Below are positions 6,747 through 15,663 of a stretch of 39,684 nucleotides of DNA, piece by piece. The notes under the pieces were generated by a model. It had not been told where the DNA came from. It was given only the letters and a program-made list of their open reading frames with translations, and did no database searches. A program made the position numbers and the translations under genes. The stretch covers positions 1-39,684 of the forward strand of contig JAKFUS010000049.1 in assembly GCA_021732605.1 (NCBI GenBank). Direction: 5' to 3'. Each line of letters starts with the position of its first letter. The stretch's first letter is position 1. This DNA comes from Betaproteobacteria bacterium. GTDB taxonomy: Bacteria > Pseudomonadota > Gammaproteobacteria > Burkholderiales > SG8-41.

Positions 6747-6935
6747 TAGAACCCGTCTCAAAAACCTGCCGGGCGCAGGCGGCGCAGGTGGGGCAGGTGT
6801 AACAGGGCGCCCGCGAAGCTTCGACGAGACCTTACTTGGGTAACAAGTTGGATGGTAAGTTGGAAAATAAGGCGAGGAGAAACGTAGCGGGCAACGCAGT
6901 CCCGACAAGCGCAGGCGTTTTTGAGGTGGGTTCTA
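6747..6935. mobile_element. MITE-like element of about 189 bp with 19-bp terminal inverted repeats
   Basis: TAGAACCCGTCTCAAAAAC at the left end (6747-6765) and the reverse complement of 6917-6935 (TAGAACCCACCTCAAAAAC) agree at 17 of 19 positions. Both ends begin with TA, which could be a duplicated target dinucleotide as made by IS630/Tc1-type transposases. The interior has no convincing gene and carries small GC-rich direct repeats (GCAGGCGGCGCAGGTGGGGC). The right end supplies the TAG stop codon of the HpxZ-like gene. No transposase is nearby, so mobilisation would be in trans. Confidence 0.6.
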
Positions 6936-7298
6936 CATCATGCTGACATGAGCGGCGACTACCTGCCAGCCTTCGGGCATGCGCGCCCAGGTCTGCATCT
7001 GTCGCCCAGCGCGGCCGCCCCGTTCAAACAGCAGACTCGAAGTGGCGAAGTCGCGGCCATAGGTGGTGATGACTTCGCGCGACACCGTGCGCGCCAGTCC
7101 TGCCGGCGAACGCGCCGAGCGGAATTTCGCGATCTCATCAAAACCGTAGAGCACTTCACCGGCGCCGTAACGGATGGTGTGCGGGCTGTGCCAGAACAGC
7201 GCGTCGAGCACCGCCACGTCATTGCTGACCAGTGCCTGTTCATACCGTTGGCATGCTGCCGTCACCTCCGCCACCACTTCCGGAATATTGATTTCCAC
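6933..7298 (-). CDS. HpxZ/AtzH-like protein (SnoaL/NTF2 fold)
   Basis: The 121-residue product matches the family often annotated as oxalurate catabolism protein HpxZ or AtzH-like: [79 protein letters not shown]. The fold is a small NTF2-like cone. In other genomes it accompanies oxalurate/allantoin or amidohydrolase genes, but none is seen here. The last codons are Met-Met followed by TAG, and that TAG belongs to the inverted repeat of the adjacent MITE-like element, so the original C-terminus may have been slightly different. It has no obvious operon partner. Confidence 0.8.
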   Translation of the reverse strand: MEINIPEVVAEVTAACQRYEQALVSNDVAVLDALFWHSPHTIRYGAGEVLYGFDEIAKFRSARSPAGLARTVSREVITTYGRDFATSSLLFERGGRAGRQMQTWARMPEGWQVVAAHVSMM

Positions 7299-7422
7299 TG
7301 CTACCCCTCAGTCCTCAATCCCGCATCTGCAATCAAGATACAGGATTTCCGCCCCGCTTTGGCGCACCTTTGCGGCGCGCAAGGAGTGCGGCTGGCGGCA
7401 TGATGCGCGCAGGGGGCTACGG

Positions 7423-7428
7423 TATAAT
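7423..7428 (+). promoter_or_regulatory. Possible -10 box for maeB
   Basis: A perfect TATAAT lies 64 bases before the maeB start. No good -35 hexamer is found 16-18 bases upstream, so an activator or an extended element may be needed. Confidence 0.4.
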
Positions 7429-7492
7429 TCCGCTCCCGCAAAGCCACACGGCATGCGGTGTATTTTTCGAAAGTGAAAGGCGGTTCTCGCAA

Positions 7493-9790
7493 ATGGCTGA
7501 TGAGCAACTCCGCAAAGCGGCGCTGGAATACCACCGGCTGCCGGTGCCGGGAAAAATCGCAGTCACACCCACCAAGGGGCTGGTCAACCAGCGCGACCTG
7601 GCACTCGCCTACACCCCTGGCGTGGCCATGGTGTGTGAGGCAATCGCCGCCAACCCGGCGGACGCCAGCCTGTATACCGCGCGCGGCAATCTGGTCGCAG
7701 TGATCACCAACGGCACTGCGGTGCTGGGCCTCGGCAACATTGGTCCGCTGGCGGCGAAGCCGGTGATGGAAGGCAAGGCGGTGCTGTTCAAGAAATTTGC
7801 CGGCATCGACGTCTTTGACATCGAAATCAACGAACTCGATCCGTACAAGCTGGTCGATATCATCGCCTCACTCGAGCCCACTTTCGGCGGCATCAATCTC
7901 GAAGACATCAAAGCGCCGGAGTGTTTCATCGTCGAGCGCGAACTCCGCAAGCGCTGCAAGATCCCTGTGTTCCATGACGACCAGCATGGCACCGCGATCA
8001 TCGTCAGTGCGGCATTCACCAATGGTCTCAAGGTCGTCGGCAAGGACATCTCGAAAATCAAGCTCGTCGTATCCGGCGCGGGTGCTGCGGCGCTGGCCTG
8101 CCTCGACCTGCTGGTGTCGCTGGGCCTGAAAAAAGAGAACATCACCGTTACCGATATCGTCGGCGTGGTTTACAAGGGCCGCACCGAGTTGATGGATGAC
8201 GAGAAGGCGCGCTATGCCATCGACACCAAAGCGCGCAAGCTCGCTGATGTGATGGCCGGTGCCGATGCCTTTCTTGGCCTGTCGGCGGGCAAGGTACTGA
8301 AGCCCGAATGGGTCAAGCTGATGGCCGAGCGGCCGCTGATTCTCGCACTGGCCAATCCGGAACCCGAAATCCTGCCGGAACTCGTCAAGGAAGTGCGTCC
8401 CGATGCGGTGATGGCCACCGGCCGCTCGGACTATCCGAATCAGGTCAACAACGTTCTCTGTTTCCCGTTTATTTTCCGCGGCGCGCTCGACGTCGGCGCG
8501 ACCACCATCAACCGCGACATGGAAATCGCCGCAGTCAACGCGATCGCCGCGCTGGCCCAGGCCGAGCAGTCAGACATCGTTGCCGCTGCTTATGGCGAGC
8601 AGGATCTCAAGTTCGGCCCCGACTACCTGATTCCGCGGCCCTTTGATCCGCGGCTGATCAGCATCGTCGCACCTGCCGTCGCGAAAGCGGCAATGGCCAG
8701 CGGCGTGGCCACGCGGCCGATCACCGATTTCGACGCTTATGTGCAGCGTATGAACGAAGTGGTCTACCACTCCGGCCTGATCATGAAGCCGGTGATCGCA
8801 GCAGCGAAAAAATCGCCCAAGCGTGTGGTCTATGCCGAGGGTGAACAGGAAGTGGTGTTGCGTGCAGTGCAGGTTGCCGTCGACGAGGGCATCGTGCAGC
8901 CGATCCTGATCGGCCGGCCCGAGGTCATCAAGATGCGCATCGAGCGCCTCGGCCTGCGCCTGCAGCGTGACCGCGACTTCACGCTGGTCGATCCCAACAA
9001 CGATCCACGCTACCGCGAGTACTGGACCGAATACCAGCGCCTCGGCGAACGCAGCGGCGTGACACCGGACATCGCCAAGCTCGACATGCGCCGCCGCACC
9101 ACGCTGATCGGCGCGATGATGATGCGCCTGGGTGCGGCCGACGCCATGCTCTGCGGCCTGCTCGGACGTTACGACGGCCATCTGCGCTTCATCGACCTGG
9201 TCCTCGGCAAACGCCCCGGCGTGCAGCACTTTGCCGCGATGAACATGGTGATGCTGCCGGGCCGCACCGTATTCATCTGCGACACCTACGTCAATTTCGA
9301 TCCCACGGTCGAGCAGATCGCCGAATCAACGGTGCTCGCCGCCGAGGAAATCAGCCGTTTCGGCCTGGTGCCGAAAGTGGCGCTGCTGTCGCATTCAAGT
9401 TTTGGTTCGGCGGATTCGCCGACTGCACGCAAGATGCGCGCTGCGCTGGCGCTCATTCGTGAACGCGCGCCCAGCCTTGAGATTGAAGGCGAGATGCACG
9501 GCGACGCGGCCCTGTCGGAAGAAATCCGCATGAAGGCTTTCCCCAATGCACGACTGAAGGGCCAGGCGAATCTGCTGGTGATGCCGACGCTGGATGCCGC
9601 GAACATCGCCTTCAACCTGCTGAAAACATCATCGGGCGACGGCATCACCGTCGGGCCGATCCTGCTCGGCGCTGCCAAGCCGGTGCATATCGTGACGACC
9701 AGTGCCACCGTGCGCCGCATCGTCAACATGACGGCGCTCACCGTGGCCGATGCCAACGCTCAACGCGGTGAACAGCGCCCCCTGCTGTAA
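7493..9790 (+). CDS. maeB: NADP-dependent malic enzyme (MaeB-type, with phosphotransacetylase-like domain)
   Basis: The enzyme oxidatively decarboxylates malate to pyruvate and makes NADPH. The 765-residue product has the MaeB layout: malic enzyme N-domain at about 15-165 ([48 protein letters not shown]), NAD(P)-binding domain at about 165-400 ([43 protein letters not shown]), and a C-terminal phosphotransacetylase-like domain at about 430-760 ([53 protein letters not shown]), which in homologues is regulatory. The ATG giving [20 protein letters not shown] matches the family N-terminus; the longer open frame upstream is not used. It is followed by fumC, also a C4-acid enzyme, in the same direction. 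Confidence 0.95.
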   Translation: MADEQLRKAALEYHRLPVPGKIAVTPTKGLVNQRDLALAYTPGVAMVCEAIAANPADASLYTARGNLVAVITNGTAVLGLGNIGPLAAKPVMEGKAVLFKKFAGIDVFDIEINELDPYKLVDIIASLEPTFGGINLEDIKAPECFIVERELRKRCKIPVFHDDQHGTAIIVSAAFTNGLKVVGKDISKIKLVVSGAGAAALACLDLLVSLGLKKENITVTDIVGVVYKGRTELMDDEKARYAIDTKARKLADVMAGADAFLGLSAGKVLKPEWVKLMAERPLILALANPEPEILPELVKEVRPDAVMATGRSDYPNQVNNVLCFPFIFRGALDVGATTINRDMEIAAVNAIAALAQAEQSDIVAAAYGEQDLKFGPDYLIPRPFDPRLISIVAPAVAKAAMASGVATRPITDFDAYVQRMNEVVYHSGLIMKPVIAAAKKSPKRVVYAEGEQEVVLRAVQVAVDEGIVQPILIGRPEVIKMRIERLGLRLQRDRDFTLVDPNNDPRYREYWTEYQRLGERSGVTPDIAKLDMRRRTTLIGAMMMRLGAADAMLCGLLGRYDGHLRFIDLVLGKRPGVQHFAAMNMVMLPGRTVFICDTYVNFDPTVEQIAESTVLAAEEISRFGLVPKVALLSHSSFGSADSPTARKMRAALALIRERAPSLEIEGEMHGDAALSEEIRMKAFPNARLKGQANLLVMPTLDAANIAFNLLKTSSGDGITVGPILLGAAKPVHIVTTSATVRRIVNMTALTVADANAQRGEQRPLL

Positions 9791-9796
9791 TTTCCG

Positions 9797-9809
9797 TAAG
9801 TATTTGATT
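9797..9809 (-). promoter_or_regulatory. IHF-like site D, just after the maeB stop
   Basis: On the minus strand it reads AATCAAATACTTA, an exact WATCAANNNNTTR match. It starts seven bases after the maeB stop codon, in a 59-base AT-rich spacer before fumC. Confidence 0.5.
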
Positions 9810-9849
9810 TTAATAATTATTTTATTACTTATTTTTGTAACTGATCAAC

Positions 9850-11262
9850 ATGGCCAAATTCCGCACTGAAAACGACACGATGGGCGCAATCGAAGTGCCC
9901 GACCACATGCTGTGGGGCGCGCAGACCCAGCGCAGCCTGCATCACTTTCATTTCCCCGGCGAGACCATGCCGATGGCCGTGGTGCATGCGCAGGTGCTGG
10001 TGAAAAAAGCCGCGGCGCTGACCAACATGGCGCTGGGCGTGCTCGACAAGAAAAAAGGCAATGCCATCGTCAAAGCGGCGGATGAAGCGCTGACCGGACA
10101 ATGGGATGCGCATTTCCCGCTGGTGGTGTGGCAGACCGGCTCCGGCACCCAGACCAACATGAACGTCAATGAAGTGCTGGCGAATCGCGCGTCCGAAATC
10201 CTCGGTGGCAAACGTGGTGCGGCGCGCCTGGTGCACGAGAACGACGACGTCAACAAGGGCCAGTCCTCGAACGATACTTTCCCCACCGCGATGCATGTCG
10301 CGGCGGTGATCGCGCTGCAAAAGGAACTGAAACCGGCAGTGAAAAAACTGCGCAACACGCTGGACAAAAAATCCCGCGCGTTCATGCACATCGTCAAGAT
10401 CGGCCGCACCCATCTGCAGGATGCGACGCCGCTGACGCTGGGCCAGGAATTTTCCGGATATGTCGCACAGCTCGACCACGGGCTGAAGCACATCGAAGCC
10501 GCGCTGCCGCACCTCTGCGAACTGGCTTTGGGTGGTACTGCGGTCGGCACTGGGCTCAATGCGCATCCGAAATTCGCCAAGGACGTCGCCGCGCAATTGA
10601 AGAAATTGACGGGTCAGCCCTTCGTTACCGCCCCCAACAAGTTCGAAGCACTGGGCTCGTGCGACGGCGTGGTTGCCGCCCACGGCGCACTGAAAACGCT
10701 GGCGACCTCGCTGATGAAAATCGCCAATGACATCCGCTGGCTGTCCAGCGGCCCGCGCTGCGGTATCGGCGAGCTGAGCATTCCGGAAAACGAACCGGGC
10801 TCGTCGATCATGCCGGGCAAAGTCAACCCGACGCAGTCGGAATCGATGACCATGGCCTGCTGCCAGGTCTTCGGCAACGACGTCGCGATCAATGTCGGCG
10901 GTTCGATGGGCAACTTTGAATTGAACGTATTCCGTCCGATGGTGATCCGCAATTTCCTGCATAGCGCGACCCTGCTGGCGCATGCCTGCGAGAACTTCGA
11001 CGAACATTGTGCGGTCGGCATCGAACCCAACCTCGCGCGCATCAACCAGCTCACCAATGAATCACTGATGCTGGTGACGGCGCTCAATCCGCACATCGGT
11101 TATGCCAAGGCTGCGGCCATCGCCAAAAACGCGCACAAGAAGGGGCTGACGCTGAAGGCTTCGGCGATTGCGCTGGGTCACCTGAATTCTGCGCAATTCG
11201 ATCAGTGGGTGCGGGCGGAGGATATGGTGGGGATGAAGATCAAGGCGAAGAAAAAGAAATAG
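9850..11262 (+). CDS. fumC: Class II fumarate hydratase
   Basis: It interconverts fumarate and malate in the TCA cycle without an iron-sulfur cluster. The 470-residue protein shows the superfamily motifs: [52 protein letters not shown], and the signature [10 protein letters not shown] at 317-326. The C-terminal domain ([31 protein letters not shown]) is intact, and the protein ends in a lysine-rich tail. The start is the first ATG of the frame; a ribosome-binding site is weak (CTGATCAAC). A strong terminator follows. Adjacent maeB uses malate, the product of this enzyme. Confidence 0.95.
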   Translation: MAKFRTENDTMGAIEVPDHMLWGAQTQRSLHHFHFPGETMPMAVVHAQVLVKKAAALTNMALGVLDKKKGNAIVKAADEALTGQWDAHFPLVVWQTGSGTQTNMNVNEVLANRASEILGGKRGAARLVHENDDVNKGQSSNDTFPTAMHVAAVIALQKELKPAVKKLRNTLDKKSRAFMHIVKIGRTHLQDATPLTLGQEFSGYVAQLDHGLKHIEAALPHLCELALGGTAVGTGLNAHPKFAKDVAAQLKKLTGQPFVTAPNKFEALGSCDGVVAAHGALKTLATSLMKIANDIRWLSSGPRCGIGELSIPENEPGSSIMPGKVNPTQSESMTMACCQVFGNDVAINVGGSMGNFELNVFRPMVIRNFLHSATLLAHACENFDEHCAVGIEPNLARINQLTNESLMLVTALNPHIGYAKAAAIAKNAHKKGLTLKASAIALGHLNSAQFDQWVRAEDMVGMKIKAKKKK

Positions 11263-11289
11263 GTTTTACCGCTTCAGTTTCATAAAAAA

Positions 11290-11321
11290 GCCTGCCGGTG
11301 TTTTGCCGGCAGGCTTTTTTT
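11290..11321 (+). terminator. Terminator after fumC
   Basis: GCCTGCCGG and CCGGCAGGC form a nine-base-pair stem flanked by A-run and T-run, so it can also stop transcripts arriving from the toxin side. Confidence 0.9.
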
Positions 11322-11390
11322 GTGGTGTTGGCTGGGTATGCCTGGGGCAGACCGGGATTTATCCGGCATTAACGTCCCGGTTATGTGCCA

Positions 11391-11684
11391 TTACAGTTGA
11401 TACTTTGTGATGTCGAGCGCCCCGTGAAAAACCCCGAGGATGTCGACGTTTCCATCGTCTTTTATGAGGTAAGCAATTCGGTAATGCCCGTATAGCAGGA
11501 CTCGGGTGTTTCGGGAGGAGGCAAGGTAGCGGTGTCCAATTTCGGGAAATCTGGCGAGGACTTGCGCTTTTTCGTAGATTTCCTGGACGGTGCGGGCGGC
11601 TGCTTGCGGATTGTCGGCTGCGATGTACTCGAAGATGTCTTCGAGCCAGCGCTGTGCTTCATCGGTCCACGCTATTGTTGCCAT
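11391..11684 (-). CDS. RelE/ParE-family toxin
   Basis: The 97-residue protein has the RelE/ParE fold pattern: IAWTDEAQRWLEDIFEYIAA (paired helices), AQVLARFPEIGHRYLAS, and the C-terminal strands NTRVLLYGHYRIAYLIKDDG with VDILGVFHG. ParE members inhibit gyrase and RelE members cut ribosome-bound mRNA; the sequence looks more like the ParE side, but the activity cannot be decided. It starts inside the antitoxin gene with a 13-base overlap, the usual antitoxin-first arrangement. Confidence 0.9.
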   Translation of the reverse strand: MATIAWTDEAQRWLEDIFEYIAADNPQAAARTVQEIYEKAQVLARFPEIGHRYLASSRNTRVLLYGHYRIAYLIKDDGNVDILGVFHGALDITKYQL

Positions 11685-11857
11685 GCGCGGATGCGATGCG
11701 CCATCTGCTCATTCGAGATGGTGCGCTTCGCGTCCGAATCGGCGAGACCGCGCTCGACCATGACGTGAAAGGCAAGTTCTCGCACGATTTCCTCGCGCGA
11801 ACTGTCTTCAGGCTGCCCCTGGATCAGGCGGGTAAGTTCTTCCTTGACTGTGGACAT
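11672..11857 (-). CDS. Antitoxin of the RelE/ParE pair
   Basis: The 61-residue protein begins MSTVKEELTRLIQGQPEDSS, with GGAGG eight bases before the ATG; the upstream TTG of the longer frame has no such support. It is a short helical, acidic protein (REEIVRELAFHVMVERGLAD, then NEQMAHRIRAWQQ). Such antitoxins neutralise the toxin with the C-terminal half and often repress their own operon. No canonical ribbon-helix-helix motif is clear, so the DNA-binding mode is unknown. Confidence 0.8.
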   Translation of the reverse strand: MSTVKEELTRLIQGQPEDSSREEIVRELAFHVMVERGLADSDAKRTISNEQMAHRIRAWQQ

Positions 11858-11929
11858 GGTCGGAGCCTCCAAGTTATCGCTATCTTGCCACAATCACTTA
11901 CCATCGACGAATAGCACATAACGTGGAAG

Positions 11930-11990
11930 CCACGGGCGCGCGCGCGCGGACCCGAGCAAAGCACCGCCGCTCGCGCGCGCGTCCGCGTGG
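11930..11990. repeat. GC-rich imperfect inverted repeat with alternating CG tracts
   Basis: Arms starting CCACG on each strand enclose alternating GC tracts of 13 bases (11936-11948) and 10 bases (11972-11981). The RNA would form a long hairpin, and the DNA tracts are of the kind that can adopt Z-DNA. It lies between the divergently read antitoxin promoter region and the end of the following leftward gene, and may act as that gene's terminator, although no T-run follows. Confidence 0.6.
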
Positions 11991-11999
11991 GCTGCCAGG

Positions 12000-12254
12000 T
12001 TAAACGGCTTCAAGGCATTGCTCGTGCCAAATTCCCGGCACGCCCTCAAGTTCGTATAGCACGTCTCCGCCGTGATACATGCCCGACTTCAGGACCTTGG
12101 CTTCACGACCTGCAAATGCAACTTGCTCGGATTGGAGCGGATGGTGAAACGTCCAGGTTGCACGAAACGTTTCAAGCGCAGGCTTCGACGCGATGCGAAC
12201 CAACATGCCATCGCTGTATTTGGCGGGGTCGAAATAGGAGGGCTTGGCGGTCAT
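12000..12254 (-). CDS. Conserved small hypothetical protein
   Basis: The 84-residue protein (SYFDPAKYSDGMLVRIASKP, TWTFHHPLQSEQVAFAGREA, GMYHGGDVLYELEGVPGIWH, EQCLEAV) has the look of a compact beta-rich domain with a conserved GGDxLYxLxxVPGIWHExCL ending. I know similar uncharacterised proteins in proteobacteria but no function. It has no signal peptide or membrane segment. A 9-bp-arm inverted repeat lies 22 bases upstream of its start and could be its operator. Confidence 0.7.
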   Translation of the reverse strand: MTAKPSYFDPAKYSDGMLVRIASKPALETFRATWTFHHPLQSEQVAFAGREAKVLKSGMYHGGDVLYELEGVPGIWHEQCLEAV

Positions 12255-12276
12255 GGCTCTAGCCGTTTAATTAGTT

Positions 12277-12300
12277 TTATACGACAAAAAGGTCGTATAA
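12277..12300. promoter_or_regulatory. Inverted repeat, possible operator or stem-loop
   Basis: TTATACGAC and GTCGTATAA are perfect nine-base arms around AAAAAG. It lies upstream of the leftward small gene and away from any stop codon, so an operator role is more likely than termination. Confidence 0.55.
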
Positions 12301-12353
12301 CATTGCGGCGCGATGGATAACATCCCAGATGTAAATCATAATTCATTACATTA

Positions 12354-12366
12354 AAACAATAAGTTA
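12354..12366 (+). promoter_or_regulatory. IHF-like site E
   Basis: AAACAATAAGTTA fits WAWCAANNNNTTR. Like site C it is followed by TAT and preceded, about 25 bases upstream, by ATCATAA, so the resemblance extends beyond the core. Confidence 0.45.
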
Positions 12367-12494
12367 TATGAATTCATGGTGTTTTCAGCACCGATAAAGT
12401 CGGGACAAAAAGCGATACCCCGTAATTTACCCAAGAGAGAATAGCGGAAATCATTGTTGTTGTTGAACCCCTTGTTTACAACGATCGCTGGCCC

Positions 12495-13004
12495 ATGACC
12501 AAACTGAACCCCGCAAGTCCGTTGCGCGCGCTGATGGAAACCTTCCCGCATGCAGGCAAGCTGGAATGGATCGGCCTGCGCCCTGCGCGGCGCGCGCCGC
12601 TGCAATCCTTCACCCATGTCGAAGTATTGGCCGACCACGGCCTCGTCGGCGACCACAAGGGGCAACGCGCCGGCGGCAAGCGCCAGGTCACGCTGATTCA
12701 GCATGAGCATCTCGCTGCAGTGGCTGCGCTTATGGGTCGCGATGCCATCGATCCCGCGCTGCTGCGGCGCAATCTCGTGGTCTCCGGCATCAATCTGCTG
12801 GCGCTGCGTGATTCGCAATTCGAAATCGGCGGCGTGGTGTTTGAGGGCACCGGCTTGTGCGAGCCGTGTTCGCGCATGGAGGAAGTGCTGGGTGTCGGCG
12901 GCTACAACGCGATGCGCGGCCACGGCGGCATCATCGCCCGTGTACTCACCGGCGGCGTGATTCGCGTCGGCGAGGCAGTGGCGTACAAAAATATCCCTGT
13001 CTGA
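12495..13004 (+). CDS. MOSC-domain protein
   Basis: The 169-residue protein fits the MOSC (molybdenum cofactor sulfurase C-terminal) domain: GLVGDHKGQRAGGKRQVTLI, LRRNLVVSGINLLAL, and the hallmark GTGLCEPCSRMEEVLG with a conserved cysteine pair, then GHGGIIARVLTGGVIRVGEA. Stand-alone MOSC proteins such as YiiM and YcbX act in molybdenum-cofactor-linked detoxification of N-hydroxylated compounds. It would be cytoplasmic. Start choice is uncertain because no clear ribosome-binding site precedes this ATG. The Nudix gene follows 54 bases downstream in the same direction. Confidence 0.85.
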   Translation: MTKLNPASPLRALMETFPHAGKLEWIGLRPARRAPLQSFTHVEVLADHGLVGDHKGQRAGGKRQVTLIQHEHLAAVAALMGRDAIDPALLRRNLVVSGINLLALRDSQFEIGGVVFEGTGLCEPCSRMEEVLGVGGYNAMRGHGGIIARVLTGGVIRVGEAVAYKNIPV

Positions 13005-13058
13005 GACCGTGAAGGAATGGCAGTCGCCGTGGTTGGTTACGGGTAGAATTTCAACGCC

Positions 13059-13697
13059 ATGCATGACACTTCCCTGATTACTGCGTCTCCCGGAATAGCC
13101 CGGCTGACCGCGGATGCGGTCCGCAGCGGACTACTGCGTCCACCGCCGCCGCTGGAAGCCATGGATCTGCACGCGATTTCGCTGAAAGAGGGCACCAAGG
13201 TCACCGAGGCTGCGGTACTGGTCCCCCTGGTCAACCGAGCCGCCGGTGTGCAGGTGCTGCTGACGCTTCGTCCCGAGCATCTGCGCGATCATGCAGGGCA
13301 GGTGAGTTTTCCCGGCGGACGTGTCGAGCCCGGCGATGTGGATCGAGAGGCGACGGCGCTGCGCGAGATGACTGAAGAAATCGGCCTCGCGGCCAATCAG
13401 GTGACGCTGCTCGGCCGTTTGCCCGGTTATGAAATTCCCTCGGGTTTCCGCATCACACCGGTGGTGGGCTGGATCGAGCCACCGTTTGTGGTGGCACCCG
13501 ATCCTTTTGAAGTGGCCGACATCTTTGAAGCACCGCTCGATTATTTTCTCGACCCCGCGAATTACCAGCGCCGCGAATATCATTTCCGCGGCCGCCACCG
13601 GCATTACCTGGCGATTCCCTTTGAAGGCCGTTACATCTGGGGCGCTACCGCCGGCATACTCTTCAGCCTGTGCCGGATGCTCAGTTTACAAAAATGA
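13059..13697 (+). CDS. Nudix hydrolase, CoA pyrophosphatase (NudL/YeaB-like)
   Basis: The 212-residue protein carries LLTLRPEHLRDHAGQVSFPG, the element before the Nudix box that marks the NudL/NUDT7 subgroup, followed by the Nudix box at about residues 86-110 (GGRVEPGDVDREATALREMT then EEIGL) with its metal-binding REMTEE. Such enzymes hydrolyse CoA and acyl-CoA to 3',5'-ADP and phosphopantetheine. A TAGAAT sequence lies 16 bases before the start and may be its -10 box. Confidence 0.85.
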   Translation: MHDTSLITASPGIARLTADAVRSGLLRPPPPLEAMDLHAISLKEGTKVTEAAVLVPLVNRAAGVQVLLTLRPEHLRDHAGQVSFPGGRVEPGDVDREATALREMTEEIGLAANQVTLLGRLPGYEIPSGFRITPVVGWIEPPFVVAPDPFEVADIFEAPLDYFLDPANYQRREYHFRGRHRHYLAIPFEGRYIWGATAGILFSLCRMLSLQK

Positions 13698-13742
13698 GCA
13701 AAAAGAGCGCACAGCGGATAGGGCATTATTAGAGCCTTGGCC

Positions 13743-14903
13743 ATGACGAACGATTCCCCATCTCCGAAACCGACCGTCGGCCTGATCATGACCGGTGGCG
13801 GCGCGCGCGCCGCCTACCAGGTCGGCGTGGTGCGGGCGCTGCACGAAATTCTGCCCAAGGACGTGCGCAATCCGTTCCCGATCATCTGCGGCACCTCGGC
13901 GGGCGCGATCAATGCCGCGGTACTGGCCACCGATGCCGGCAATTTTCATCGCGGCGCACGCCGGCTGATGACAGTATGGAAAAACTTCCATGTCGGGCAG
14001 GTCTATCGCGCCGATGCCTGGGGCGCCTTGGGCAACAGCGCGCGCTGGCTGCTGGCGGCGATGTCCGGGGGTAAGCTCGACGGTCAGGTGTCACTGCTCG
14101 ACAATTCGCCGCTGGCCGATCTGCTCGGGCGCTATGTCGATTTTCCGGCGATCGGCCGTAACATCAGCGCCGGTCATCTGCAGGCGTTTGCGGTCACCTG
14201 TTCCGGTTATACCTCGGGTCAGTCGGTGACGTTTTACGAAGGCAATGCCAGCCTCTTGGGTTGGGAACGTGCGCGTCGCGTCGGGGTGGCGATGCCCATC
14301 GGCTTGCCGCACCTGATGGCCTCGAGCGCGCTGCCGTTCATTTTTCCGCCGGTGATGATCAACCGCGAATATTTCGGCGACGGCTCGATGCGCCAGATTG
14401 CGCCGGTCAGCCCCGCGCTGCATCTCGGTGCCGACCGACTGCTGGTGATCGGCGTTGGCCGCCAGGCCAAACAATCCGCCGTACGCCAGCCGTCGAACGA
14501 TTATCCGTCATTGGCGCAGATCGCCGGCCACGCGCTGGACAGCATTTTTCTCGACGCGCTGGAAGTCGACCTCGAACGCCTGCAGCGCATCAACCGCACG
14601 CTGAAGATCATCCCGGCGGAAACGCTGGCGAAAAACGGCTACCCGCTGCGCGCCGTCGAGTTCCGTGTGATGACGCCCAGCGTGCCGCTGAGCCAGATCG
14701 CCGCGCAGTACGCGCACGATTTGCCGCGGGTGATCCGCGGGCTGCTGCAGACCGTCGGCGCGATGAAACGCACCGGTTCAAACCTGGTGTCGTACCTGTT
14801 GTTCGAAAAAGCCTATTGCCGTGCGCTGATCCAGTTGGGTTACAAGGATACGATGGCGCAAAAGGACGATTTGGTCGCCTTTCTCGGTTACGGCCGGCGG
14901 TAA
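13743..14903 (+). CDS. Patatin-like phospholipase
   Basis: The 386-residue protein has the patatin triad elements: GGGARAAYQVG (oxyanion loop, about 18-28), GTSAG with nucleophile Ser52, and FGDGSM with Asp213 of the DG dyad. It hydrolyses acyl esters of lipids; cytoplasmic or inner-membrane associated, as no signal peptide is present. The conserved C-terminal part (LAQIAGHALDSIFLDALEVD, LQRINRTLKII) is typical of a large proteobacterial subgroup. The ATG at 13743 is preferred to the TTG six bases earlier. Its stop overlaps the next gene as TAATG. Confidence 0.9.
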   Translation: MTNDSPSPKPTVGLIMTGGGARAAYQVGVVRALHEILPKDVRNPFPIICGTSAGAINAAVLATDAGNFHRGARRLMTVWKNFHVGQVYRADAWGALGNSARWLLAAMSGGKLDGQVSLLDNSPLADLLGRYVDFPAIGRNISAGHLQAFAVTCSGYTSGQSVTFYEGNASLLGWERARRVGVAMPIGLPHLMASSALPFIFPPVMINREYFGDGSMRQIAPVSPALHLGADRLLVIGVGRQAKQSAVRQPSNDYPSLAQIAGHALDSIFLDALEVDLERLQRINRTLKIIPAETLAKNGYPLRAVEFRVMTPSVPLSQIAAQYAHDLPRVIRGLLQTVGAMKRTGSNLVSYLLFEKAYCRALIQLGYKDTMAQKDDLVAFLGYGRR

Positions 14904-15517
14904 TGCCGGCTCAATCCGCGCCGGCCAAACCCTGGTCGGAAGCCTGCGAGCGTAACCGCGAGCCGATCCTTGCCGTGCTGCGCGGGGCGTTTAGCCATGC
15001 CAGGCAGGTGCTGGAGGTTGGCTCCGGCACCGGACAGCACGCTGTATTTTTTGCCGCGGCATTGCCGCATCTGGTCTGGCAACCCAGTGACCGTCCCGAA
15101 CATCTTGCGGGCATTGCTGCGTGGCGCGATGAAGCGCAGCTGCCCAACCTGAGCCCGCCGCTGGCCCTTGATGTGGATGCTGAATGGCCTGTGACGGAAT
15201 GCGATGCGCTGTTCAGCGCCAACACGCTGCACATCATGGCTTGGGCATCGGTGGAAAATTTTTTTCGCGGCGCGGCGCGCGTGTTGCTGCCCGGCGGTGT
15301 GCTCGCCGTGTACGGACCGTTCAGTTATGGCGGAAAACACACTGCTGATTCAAACGCACATTTTGATGCCTTGCTGCGCGCGCGTGATCCGCTGAGCGGT
15401 GTGCGTGATTTTGACGCGGTGTGTGCGCTTGCGTACCGCCATGGTCTGGAGTTTTGTGATGATATTGAGTTGCCGGCCAATAATCGCGTTCTGATCTGGC
15501 GGCGCAGCGGCGGCTGA
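14903..15517 (+). CDS. DUF938-family SAM-dependent methyltransferase
   Basis: The 204-residue protein matches the DUF938 family: WSEACERNREPILAVLRGAF, motif I EVGSGTGQH at 38-46, VWQPSDRPEHLAGIAAW, DALFSANTLHIMAWASVENF and GVLAVYGPFSYGGKHTADSN. The substrate is unknown. The start is the ATG overlapping the patatin stop (TAATG), a sign of translational coupling. The frame stays open for 640 bases upstream, but that stretch is antisense-free shadow of the patatin gene and has no family similarity. Confidence 0.88.
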   Translation: MPAQSAPAKPWSEACERNREPILAVLRGAFSHARQVLEVGSGTGQHAVFFAAALPHLVWQPSDRPEHLAGIAAWRDEAQLPNLSPPLALDVDAEWPVTECDALFSANTLHIMAWASVENFFRGAARVLLPGGVLAVYGPFSYGGKHTADSNAHFDALLRARDPLSGVRDFDAVCALAYRHGLEFCDDIELPANNRVLIWRRSGG

Positions 15518-15522
15518 TGCGG

Positions 15523-15551
15523 TTGCCAGTGGCCGGCAGACTCGGTATAAA
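15523..15551 (+). promoter_or_regulatory. Sigma-70 promoter of greB
   Basis: TTGCCA (5 of 6) and TATAAA (5 of 6) are spaced by 17 bases, just after the methyltransferase stop. This is the best promoter match in the window. Confidence 0.7.
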
Positions 15552-15593
15552 ACACCACGCAGATAAAAAAGTACAAAGCTGGCGGCTGCAGCA

Positions 15594-15631
15594 GCGGATA
15601 GCCGATTCGCTGTGCCGGCTGCGCTATCCGC
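15594..15631 (+). other. Hairpin in the greB leader
   Basis: GCGGATAGC and GCTATCCGC are perfect arms around a 20-base loop and would form in the leader RNA about 30 bases before the greB start. No T-run follows, so it is not a classical terminator. Confidence 0.45.
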
Positions 15632-15663
15632 AGGTTCAAGGATCGAAATGAGCGAGGACCGAC

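Noticed and set aside
9829-11007. 392-codon open frame on the minus strand
   Set aside because: It is entirely antisense to fumC, which is certain from its signature motifs.
14261-14902. N-terminal extension of the DUF938 methyltransferase frame
   Set aside because: The extension overlaps the patatin gene in another frame, is Arg-rich and has no similarity; the TAATG start at 14903 matches the family N-terminus.
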